Positions 7,142 to 12,813 of a stretch of 12,813 nucleotides of DNA are shown one piece after another. Position 1 is the first letter of the stretch, and each line of letters starts with the position of its first letter. The stretch is from Planctomycetia bacterium (GTDB taxonomy: Bacteria; Planctomycetota; Phycisphaerae; Phycisphaerales; SM1A02). The stretch lies in contig JAACEA010000463.1 in NCBI GenBank assembly GCA_009936695.1, forward strand, positions 1-12,813, in the 5' to 3' direction. The notes beneath the pieces are model-generated. The model had not been told where the DNA came from. It did no database searches and was given only the letters and a program-made list of their open reading frames with translations. A program made the translations under genes and the position numbers.

Positions 7142-8367
7142 CGGCGTCGCCCGCGAGCACGTTGTGGATCGCCCAGGCACCGTCGGCGACGGATTCCGTC
7201 CTCGTCTGGTGGATGATGGTCGCGGTCGTGATCTGCGGATTCGCCCTCGCGTTCTCACTCCTCAATCTCCGCCGCTTCGCGGTCGCCCCCGTGGCGGTCG
7301 AAGACGATCCGGGTTGGTCCCTCACGGTGTGCATCCCCGCCCGGGACGAAGCGACGAATCTCGAGGAATGCGTGCGGGCGGTGCTCCGGTCCGCCGATGC
7401 CGACGGTGGATCGAAGACGACCGTGCTGGTGTACGACGACGGGAGCGAGGACGAGACCCCCGCGATCCTCGCTCGCCTCGTGGCCGAGGATCCCCGGGTC
7501 CGCGCCGCCGAGACGAGGCCGCTTCCGTCGGGATGGAACGGGAAACAGCACGCATGCGATGCGATGGGGCGCCAGGCGACCTCGGACTGGATGCTGCTCA
7601 TCGATGCCGACGTCCGACTCGCGCCGGACGCCCTGATGCGAACGCGAGCCGCGGCGCGTCGACGCACCGGTGCCAACCCCGAGCCCGCGTTGCTCTCGGC
7701 GTTTCCCAGGGAACGGACCGGTGGACTCGGCGAGGCGATGGTGATTCCGCTGATCCACTTCATCCTGATGTCGTACCTGCCCTTCGGTCGCATGCGCAAC
7801 AGCCTCGACCCCGCCGCGAGCGCCGCGTGCGGGCAGTACATGCTCGTGCGTCGTGATGCGTGGATGGAGATCGGCGGACACGCCTCGATCCGATCATCGA
7901 TGCACGACGGCGTGCTGCTGCCGCGGATGTTCCGCCGTGGCGGTCACGCCACGGACGTGTTCGACGCCACCGACATCGTCGAGTGCCGGATGTACGAGGG
8001 TTTCGCCGAGACCTGGTCGGGATTCGTCAAGAATGCATACGAGGGACTGGGCAACGTGCTGCTGCTGCTGCTGCTCACGGTGCTTCACCTCGGGGGACAC
8101 GTGGCACCCTGGTGCGTCGTGGCGCTCGGTGGCATCGACCTGGTTCTCGACCTCGGAATCCCGTTTCTGGAGCCTGCAACCGGGCTCGCGCTCGCGGCGA
8201 TCGGCCTGCAGTGCGTGCAGCGTTCGGTGATCGCGACTCGGTTCCGACAGGATCCTCGCGTCGTCGTGTTGCACGCGCCGTCGCTCGTCCTGCTCACCGT
8301 GATTCAGTGGTGGAGTCTCGTGATGCATCTGACGGGGCGTCGATCGTGGCGAGGACGAACCGCCTGA
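7138..8367 (+). CDS. crtQ: Membrane GT2 glycosyltransferase, CrtQ-like
   Basis: A 409-residue family 2 glycosyltransferase. A membrane segment (about 21-42) precedes the catalytic domain, which contains CIPARDE (65-71), the DDGS nucleotide-binding motif (100-103), SGWNGKQHA (131-139) and the metal-binding Asp-Ala-Asp (156-158). CRMYEGFAETWSGFVKN (283-299) resembles the acceptor-side helix of CrtQ and hopanoid-associated GT2 enzymes. Hydrophobic segments follow at about 304-343, 347-365 and 376-397, so the enzyme should sit in the cytoplasmic membrane facing the cytosol. In this operon it would attach a sugar to the C30 carotenoid carboxylate. The start overlaps the acyltransferase stop by four bases (ATGA), with GAGG (7126-7129) as ribosome site. 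Five CTG codons in a row encode most of a six-Leu run in the third segment, a simple repeat that might be prone to slippage. The sugar and acceptor cannot be read from the sequence; the symbol is by analogy. Confidence 0.82.
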   Translation: MTASPASTLWIAQAPSATDSVLVWWMMVAVVICGFALAFSLLNLRRFAVAPVAVEDDPGWSLTVCIPARDEATNLEECVRAVLRSADADGGSKTTVLVYDDGSEDETPAILARLVAEDPRVRAAETRPLPSGWNGKQHACDAMGRQATSDWMLLIDADVRLAPDALMRTRAAARRRTGANPEPALLSAFPRERTGGLGEAMVIPLIHFILMSYLPFGRMRNSLDPAASAACGQYMLVRRDAWMEIGGHASIRSSMHDGVLLPRMFRRGGHATDVFDATDIVECRMYEGFAETWSGFVKNAYEGLGNVLLLLLLTVLHLGGHVAPWCVVALGGIDLVLDLGIPFLEPATGLALAAIGLQCVQRSVIATRFRQDPRVVVLHAPSLVLLTVIQWWSLVMHLTGRRSWRGRTA

Positions 8368-8381
8368 ACCTCCGCGCAGGC

Positions 8382-8411
8382 TTGACGCCGCGTCGGTCGG
8401 TTGGGTAGCGT
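8382..8411 (+). promoter_or_regulatory. Sigma70-type promoter of the DUF2339 gene
   Basis: TTGACG (8382-8387) matches five of six bases of the -35 consensus. TAGCGT (8406-8411) matches three of six of TATAAT, including the invariant first TA and final T. The spacer is 18 bases. The expected transcript start is near 8418, which is the GTG start codon itself, so the message may be leaderless; no Shine-Dalgarno is present. It lies in the 50-bp gap after the glycosyltransferase and suggests that the DUF2339 gene is not simply the last gene of the carotenoid operon. Confidence 0.6.
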
Positions 8412-8417
8412 TCACCT

Positions 8418-11270
8418 GTGCCGAGCGAAGACCGACTCGATCGGATCGAACAGCGGCTTCAAGAACTGGTCGAGCGTCTGGACCTCCTTGAAGAAGTGAT
8501 CGGTGCACACGACGACGAATCGGACCCTCTGGAGTCCCTCGATTCGAAATCGTCCGACAATGCGGAGTCCACGGACTCCGCCATGAAGGCTGCAGCCAAT
8601 GCGGCCGACGAGGCGACTCCGACCGTCCCGTCGGCCGCGGCTCTTTTTGGAGGAACCGAGACGGATCGGTCTTCTCCACCTTCATCTCCGCCTCCACCGC
8701 CGACGGTGCATGTCGACGCATCCGAAGCCGTCGTCGAAGCGGAGGATGCCGCCGACGACTTCGGATTCACCAGCCGCGCTTCGGGGCCGCCGTCGACCCG
8801 GGCGGACGCCCGTCCGAAGATGGAGATGGAACAACTGATCGGCGGCCGCGTGATGGCGGTGGTCGGTGGCGTCATCGTCATCCTTGCAGGGCTCTTCTTC
8901 GCGAAGCTCGCCTACGACCAGGGGTGGATCGGACAGATCCCACCGATCGTCCGGGCGTTGACGCTCGCCGGTTTCGGCGTCGGATTGCTGGTGGCGGGCG
9001 AGTTCGCCTACCGGCGATTTGGAAAGGCGGCGGCGATCGGCCCGTTCCTCGCCGGGCTCGGCATTCTCTATGTCGACGCCTGGGTCTCGGGCGCCGTTCT
9101 CGGGTTGCTCGATCCGATCGGGGCGCTGGTGACGATGGGGGCGGTGACGATCCTCGGGATCGTGGTCACCGCGCGTTCCTCGTCGGTCGCGATCGGGATC
9201 ACGAGCATCGCCGCGGGTGCCTTCGCGCCCTACGTCGCCGGCGGCGACGGCGGACCAACCGGACTCGGTCTCTATCTCGCGGCCCTCCTGGTCGTCGCAT
9301 TCGTCGCCGCGTCGATCCGGCCGCGTCCATTCCTCCGCATCCGCGTCCCCGCCTTCGCGATCCTTCTCCTGGCCGGGATCCCCTGGATGGTCCTCTCGAT
9401 CGATCGCGGTGAGATCACCGTGCTCCTGATCATCGGATCCGGGTGGTGGCTCCTGGTCCACGCCCAGGCGTTGCACACCGCGATACGCGGGATCGCCTCG
9501 AAGTGGAACGCGGGTCTCGGGTTCGCGTCGACCGCGGTGTTCGCGATCGCGATGCCGCTCGCGGTCCGGGCGGCCGGCGGTGGCGGAGTCGCATGGAACA
9601 CGCTCGAGGGCTGGATTCCGCTGGGGCTCGCGGCCCTGTCGATGGTCGCGATCTTCCAGGCGGGAACCGGTCTCGATGCCATCCGTCCTTCGGAGGATCG
9701 ATCGCCGTTGCGGCGACGCGAGCGGGCGGTCGACCTCATGTCGCTGGTGCTCTGGGTCGAGGCCGCGGTGCTGCTCTTCGTCGCCGCCGGGCTGCTGCTG
9801 GAGGGGCCCGCGATCCCGGTCGCCTGGTGCGGACTCGGTCTCGCCGCGGCGTATCTCGCCCATCGACTTCGAAGCCGGGGGGTGGCGGTCTGCTCGCTGA
9901 TCATCGCCGTGCTCGGTCAGTTCGCCGCGACGATCGTCGTCTTCATGAACGCCGGAAATCGCAACGCCGATCCATGGTTTGCCGGGACCGGCTGGCAGTG
10001 GGAGCCGGTCTCCGAGCAGTGGTTGGCGCTCCTGGCCTTCCTGGTCGTCGCGGGCGTCGCCCGCCTGTGGCCGGTTCGAGCGACGCCCTCAGGCGGTGGA
10101 ACTCCGGTCGGGCCCTCGTTCGCGCTCTGGATCGGCGGGCCGATCTTCGTTGCTTCCATGATGTACTTCGCGTACGACGGGTCGCTGCTGTCGATCGTGG
10201 TCGCGGGGATTCCGGCGCTCGCCGCCCTCGTCGTGCAACGCGGCCGTCGTGACCACGCGGGATGGTCCGCCGCCTTCGGCTTGAACCTGCTGGCGACTCT
10301 GATCGCGGCCGCGATTCTGGTGCGGCTCGTGGGGGAGCATCAGGGCTTCGATGCGGGCATGGGCATGAACCAGCCCGCTTCGCCGGGTGGACTGTTCGGG
10401 TGGGCGATGATCCCCTTCGCGGGGCTCGTGGCGATGATGATCGACCTGGCTCGGAAGACCGACGCCGGTCCCTCCCCGGGTCACCTCCGGATCGTCGGCT
10501 GGGCGAGCAGCACGCAGTTCCTCCTCGTGGGTGCGTGCGGTGCGATGCTGCTGTTCGTTCCAGCCACGACGCCGTGGTCGCTGACCGTGGGCAACCTCTT
10601 CGCGGCGACCGTCGGCGTTTCGGTCGTGGGTGCGGCCCTCGTGTTCATGTCGGGTCGGACGCCGCTTCGAGTCGGTCGATCACTCGCGGCGGGGGCGGTG
10701 CCCATGGCGGCCCTGGTCTGGGGCCTGGTCTCGCTGTTCGACGCGTTCGATGGCTCCAGTTCGTGTTCGACGTCGGCACCGCTCGCCGCGAACCTGCGGT
10801 TCTGGAGCGGCGTGATCGCACTCCTCGCCGTCGGCGCAATCGTTCGGGACTGGCCTCGCGCCGCCGCCCATGACGTGGACGGGCCGCGATACCGACATCA
10901 GTTCGTCCAGATCGCGGGGCTCGAAGCGATCGTGCTGGGCCTCGTGCTCGGGTCGCTGGCCCTGCTCGACTTCTTCGGCCCCGATGACGTCACGCTGAAC
11001 GCCGCGTTGAGCGTCTTCTGGGGGCTCTACGCGATCGGGCTGGTGATCGCGGGCTTCATCCGGGACGTTCCGGTGATTCGCCACCTCGGGCTCGGACTGC
11101 TCGGCGTGACGGCGGTCAAGTTCCTGGTGATCGACCTCGGGCGGGCGGCGACGATCTATCGCGTCATCTCGGCCCTCGGTGTCGGCCTGCTGATGGTGGC
11201 CACCAGCATGCTCTACGTGCGGTTCGGCGTCCGCAAGACGTCGCCGCCGGACCAGCCCGAGGATTCCTGA
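8418..11270 (+). CDS. Large DUF2339 polytopic membrane protein
   Basis: A 950-residue protein of the DUF2339 type (predicted membrane protein of unknown function). The N-terminus is a short coiled coil (residues 4-29, heptad-like Leu/Ile in RLDRIEQRLQELVERLDLLEE). A disordered acidic and Pro/Ser-rich linker follows (about 31-135, including a PPSSPPPPP stretch). The family hallmark comes next: EQLIGGRVMAVVGGVIVI and LAGLFFAKLAYDQGWIG (138-172). The rest is almost continuous hydrophobic helices, probably more than 20, with short polar loops, ending in a polar tail (SPPDQPEDS). This is an inner-membrane protein with a cytosolic or envelope-facing N-terminal coiled coil. No enzymatic motif is visible. 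The start is GTG, placed so that the coiled coil is intact and six bases after a good -10 box. It follows the carotenoid operon by 50 bp but has its own promoter. A link to carotenoids is not supported beyond adjacency. Confidence 0.88.
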   Translation: MPSEDRLDRIEQRLQELVERLDLLEEVIGAHDDESDPLESLDSKSSDNAESTDSAMKAAANAADEATPTVPSAAALFGGTETDRSSPPSSPPPPPTVHVDASEAVVEAEDAADDFGFTSRASGPPSTRADARPKMEMEQLIGGRVMAVVGGVIVILAGLFFAKLAYDQGWIGQIPPIVRALTLAGFGVGLLVAGEFAYRRFGKAAAIGPFLAGLGILYVDAWVSGAVLGLLDPIGALVTMGAVTILGIVVTARSSSVAIGITSIAAGAFAPYVAGGDGGPTGLGLYLAALLVVAFVAASIRPRPFLRIRVPAFAILLLAGIPWMVLSIDRGEITVLLIIGSGWWLLVHAQALHTAIRGIASKWNAGLGFASTAVFAIAMPLAVRAAGGGGVAWNTLEGWIPLGLAALSMVAIFQAGTGLDAIRPSEDRSPLRRRERAVDLMSLVLWVEAAVLLFVAAGLLLEGPAIPVAWCGLGLAAAYLAHRLRSRGVAVCSLIIAVLGQFAATIVVFMNAGNRNADPWFAGTGWQWEPVSEQWLALLAFLVVAGVARLWPVRATPSGGGTPVGPSFALWIGGPIFVASMMYFAYDGSLLSIVVAGIPALAALVVQRGRRDHAGWSAAFGLNLLATLIAAAILVRLVGEHQGFDAGMGMNQPASPGGLFGWAMIPFAGLVAMMIDLARKTDAGPSPGHLRIVGWASSTQFLLVGACGAMLLFVPATTPWSLTVGNLFAATVGVSVVGAALVFMSGRTPLRVGRSLAAGAVPMAALVWGLVSLFDAFDGSSSCSTSAPLAANLRFWSGVIALLAVGAIVRDWPRAAAHDVDGPRYRHQFVQIAGLEAIVLGLVLGSLALLDFFGPDDVTLNAALSVFWGLYAIGLVIAGFIRDVPVIRHLGLGLLGVTAVKFLVIDLGRAATIYRVISALGVGLLMVATSMLYVRFGVRKTSPPDQPEDS

Positions 11271-11292
11271 TCACCCGGGACGCGATCGCCCC

Positions 11293-11298
11293 TACGAT
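11293..11298 (+). promoter_or_regulatory. Candidate -10 box of the helicase gene
   Basis: TACGAT lies six bases before the ATG at 11305, the same distance as the -10 box before the DUF2339 GTG. No Shine-Dalgarno is present and the -35 region (around 11268-11275, overlapping the DUF2339 stop) is weak. The layout suggests a leaderless transcript starting at or next to the ATG. Confidence 0.45.
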
Positions 11299-11304
11299 CG
11301 AACG

Positions 11305-12432
11305 ATGCACGCCACGCCGACCACCGCCGCCGAGCCGGGGATCGCACGCCTCCGCCGGTGGCTCGATGCGCGTGGCTGGACCCCCTGGGCATTTCAGGAA
11401 CGGACGTGGGAAGCGTACGCCGCCGGGCGCAGCGGGCTCGTGCACGTTCCGACCGGGAGCGGCAAGACCTGGGCTGCGTGGTTCGGGCCGCTCGCGGAGA
11501 TGCTCGATGACGCGGCGACGGGCGACCCGCTCGACACCGTCCGGGTCCTGCACGTGTCGCCGCTCCGGGCCGTCGGCCGGGACATCAGTGCGGCGCTCGA
11601 GCAACCGATCGCCGGACTCGACGTCGAGCTGGCGGTGGGGGTTCGGACCGGCGACACGACCCCGGCGGAGCGGGCCCGTCAGCGAAAACGGCTTCCGCCG
11701 ACGCTGGTCACCACGCCGGAATCGTTGAGCCTGCTGCTCGCCCAGAAGGACGCTTCGCGGCGTTTTCGCGACCTTCGGTGCGTGATCGTCGACGAGTGGC
11801 ACGAACTGATGGCGACCAAGCGGGGGGTGCAGGTCGAACTGGCGCTCGCCCGCCTGCGTCGAATGTCGCCGGGACTCCGGACCTGGGGACTCTCCGCGAC
11901 CTTTCGGGATCCCGACGCGGCGGCGCGTCGACTCTGCGGCGTCGGTTCCGACGAGTCGCCGCCACTGGTGGTCCACGACGAGATCGATCGACCGGTCGTG
12001 GTGCGCAGCCTGCTGCCCGACGATGCGGAGGCGCTTCCCTGGGCGGGGCATCTCGGCATGCGGATGGCCCCGAAGTTGCTTGAGTTCCTCGATCCGGAGG
12101 TTCCGACGCTCATCTTCACCAACACCCGCTCGCAGGCCGAACGGTGGTTCGAGGAGATCGTCAAGGCGCGGCCCGATTGGATGGAGCGGCTCGCCCTGCA
12201 TCATGGTTCGATCGACCGCGAGGTCCGGACGCGAGTGGAAGCGGGACTGAAGGACGGGACCATCACCCTCGCGGTCTGCACGTCGTCGCTCGACCTCGGC
12301 GTGGATTTCTCGCCGATCCGCCGGGTGGTCCAGATCGGTTCGCCGAAGGGGATCGCTCGGTTGATCCAGCGGGCGGGTCGCAGCGGCCACCGACACGGCG
12401 AGGCCTGCGAGGTCCCTGAATTGCACCTGTAA
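11305..12432 (+). CDS. Lhr-like, ligase-associated-type DEXH helicase, cut short by a foreign junction
   Basis: Superfamily 2 ATP-dependent nucleic-acid helicase. It matches the family named ligase-associated DNA damage response DEXH box helicase, an Lhr relative. Motifs run in order: Gln31 (Q motif), PTGSGKT (49-55, Walker A), VSPLRA (84-89), RTGDTTPAERARQRKRLPP (114-132), TTPESLSLLL (136-145), VDEWHE (162-167), GLSAT (195-199), IFTNTRSQAE (270-279), CTSSLDLGVDF (325-335) and QRAGRSGHRHGE (355-366). Both RecA-like domains are essentially complete, but family members run to roughly 800 residues, with winged-helix and Lhr-core domains after motif VI. Here the frame ends at residue 375, and the last residues (PELHL) come from sequence of different composition. 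The encoded stop is therefore probably not natural. ATG at 11305 has no ribosome site but follows a -10 box by six bases. Usual partners (ATP-dependent ligase, exonuclease, phosphoesterase) are not in the window. Confidence 0.85.
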   Translation: MHATPTTAAEPGIARLRRWLDARGWTPWAFQERTWEAYAAGRSGLVHVPTGSGKTWAAWFGPLAEMLDDAATGDPLDTVRVLHVSPLRAVGRDISAALEQPIAGLDVELAVGVRTGDTTPAERARQRKRLPPTLVTTPESLSLLLAQKDASRRFRDLRCVIVDEWHELMATKRGVQVELALARLRRMSPGLRTWGLSATFRDPDAAARRLCGVGSDESPPLVVHDEIDRPVVVRSLLPDDAEALPWAGHLGMRMAPKLLEFLDPEVPTLIFTNTRSQAERWFEEIVKARPDWMERLALHHGSIDREVRTRVEAGLKDGTITLAVCTSSLDLGVDFSPIRRVVQIGSPKGIARLIQRAGRSGHRHGEACEVPELHL

Positions 12433-12558
12433 CACAAACGCATATGCCTGCATTACAGATCGCCCGTTTCCGCATCTGTTTGCACACCTTTCTCACACCT
12501 GTTTGCAACTGATTCGCATTTAACTCGCACCTGCTTGCACCTGTTTATTTGTGCCTGT
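12421..12558 (+). repeat. Degenerate GCACCTGT(TTG) repeat cluster
   Basis: Related words recur at irregular spacing: TTGCACCTGT (12421-12430), CGCATCTGTTTGCA (12471-12484), CACACCTGTTTGCA (12494-12507), CTCGCACCTGC (12524-12534), CTTGCACCTGTTT (12534-12546) and GTGCCTGT (12551-12558). One more GCACCTGT lies at about 12704. They look like decayed low-complexity repeats of the type common in eukaryotic introns or spacers. No function can be assigned. Confidence 0.5.
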
Positions 12559-12563
12559 ACCAG

Positions 12564-12755
12564 ATATGTACACCGGAATCACGATTCACGCATCTTCTCT
12601 TTCGTGCAGTCACGTGTATTCGATGAGTCTCGACGGGCAATTGGTTGAATGGATTTCTTCGTCCCTCCAATCAAATCGCGTGTTTCAACTGCCGCCAGAC
12701 GTCGCACCTGTAGTCGCTTTCCACGTGGAATCGGAGAGAAACCTTCTTTGGACTT
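12564..12755 (+). other. Possible eukaryotic exon within an 86-codon open frame
   Basis: The frame is open from 12524 through at least 12808. A pyrimidine-rich stretch ending in CAG (12561-12563) resembles a 3' splice site, and GTAAGA at 12756-12761 resembles a 5' splice site. The interval between is 192 bases, exactly 64 codons, with the same phase at both ends. Its peptide includes VYSMSLDGQLVEW, similar in style to a WD40 or other propeller strand, and VAFHVESERNLLW. I do not recognise the protein. The alternative is a chance open frame. Confidence 0.35.
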
Positions 12756-12813
12756 GTAAGATGTACTACCACTTACCAGTAATGGCGGCTGATCGCTGTA
12801 AAAGATTTTAAAC

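Larger units (their letters stand above)
12413..12813. other. Foreign-looking tail of lower G+C, probable chimeric or eukaryotic sequence
   Basis: By hand count, this stretch is about 46% G+C against about 68% in the preceding helicase, and the change is abrupt at about 12413-12420. It contains no recognisable bacterial gene, promoter or ribosome site. T-rich and A-rich runs and degenerate GCACCTGT words appear nowhere else in the window. I cannot place the exact breakpoint; codons up to Val370 (12412-12414) still fit the helicase family. It is most simply explained as an assembly or library chimera. Confidence 0.7.

Noticed and set aside
8059..8076. Run of CTG codons in the glycosyltransferase as a phase-variation tract
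   Set aside because: Trinucleotide changes would only alter the number of leucines in a membrane helix and not the reading frame; five copies is short and common at this G+C.
12430..12432. Natural stop codon of a short helicase
   Set aside because: The stop lies in sequence of different composition, a few codons past the point where family similarity ends, and the C-terminal half of the family is missing.
12551..12811. Bacterial small protein gene starting at GTG 12551
   Set aside because: No ribosome site, composition unlike the other genes, and splice-like signals at both sides fit a eukaryotic fragment better.
1..12813. tRNA, rRNA, CRISPR array, insertion sequence, riboswitch or phage genes
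   Set aside because: Reading both strands, I saw no cloverleaf with a CCA-type acceptor, no regularly spaced identical repeats with spacers, no transposase or integrase motif and no terminal inverted repeats.

Overview
This is a GC-rich bacterial window (about two thirds G+C) with closely packed genes. It most resembles a marine planctomycete, possibly of the Phycisphaerae. That placement is inferred from the gene set (C30-carotenoid genes, a ligase-associated DEXH helicase, a secreted kelch-like protein, a DUF2339 membrane protein) and from -10 boxes of the form TAGNNT; no rRNA or other marker gene confirms it.

Layout. On the minus strand, from the middle leftwards, are a CrtN/CrtI-type carotenoid desaturase (3055-1487), tryptophan 2,3-dioxygenase (1462-683) and the first 201 codons of a secreted kelch-like protein (603 to the window edge). 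A 131-bp divergent region (3056-3186) separates these from four plus-strand genes: a carotenoid aldehyde dehydrogenase (3187-4689), a CrtP-type oxygenase (4764-6356), a PlsC-type acyltransferase (6329-7141) and a GT2 glycosyltransferase (7138-8367). Two plus-strand genes follow, each with its own likely promoter: a DUF2339 membrane protein (8418-11270) and the front part of an Lhr-like DEXH helicase (11305-12432).

How the genes work together. Desaturase, oxygenase, aldehyde dehydrogenase, glycosyltransferase and acyltransferase together match the steps of a staphyloxanthin-like pathway: desaturate a C30 backbone, oxidise a terminal methyl group to an aldehyde, oxidise that to a carboxylate, glycosylate it, then acylate the sugar. 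The C30 backbone enzymes (CrtM, or the HpnCDE squalene route) are not in the window. The acyltransferase belongs to the PlsC/LPLAT fold rather than to the CrtO family of Staphylococcus. The divergent region carries three near-identical 10-bp repeats at 26-27 bp spacing, a 12-bp palindrome and a symmetrical -10-like element, so it is the likely control point for both arms.

The right end is anomalous. At about 12413-12420 the helicase frame leaves its family just after motif VI, and composition drops from about 68% to about 46% G+C. The last 400 bases hold degenerate GCACCTGT repeats and an open frame flanked by splice-like signals. I read this as a probable assembly chimera with eukaryotic DNA, not as a natural gene end. 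I found no tRNA, rRNA, CRISPR array, insertion sequence or phage gene. I do not see a wholly unknown system; the least conventional parts are the composition and control of the carotenoid locus, the two apparently leaderless genes, and the foreign tail.
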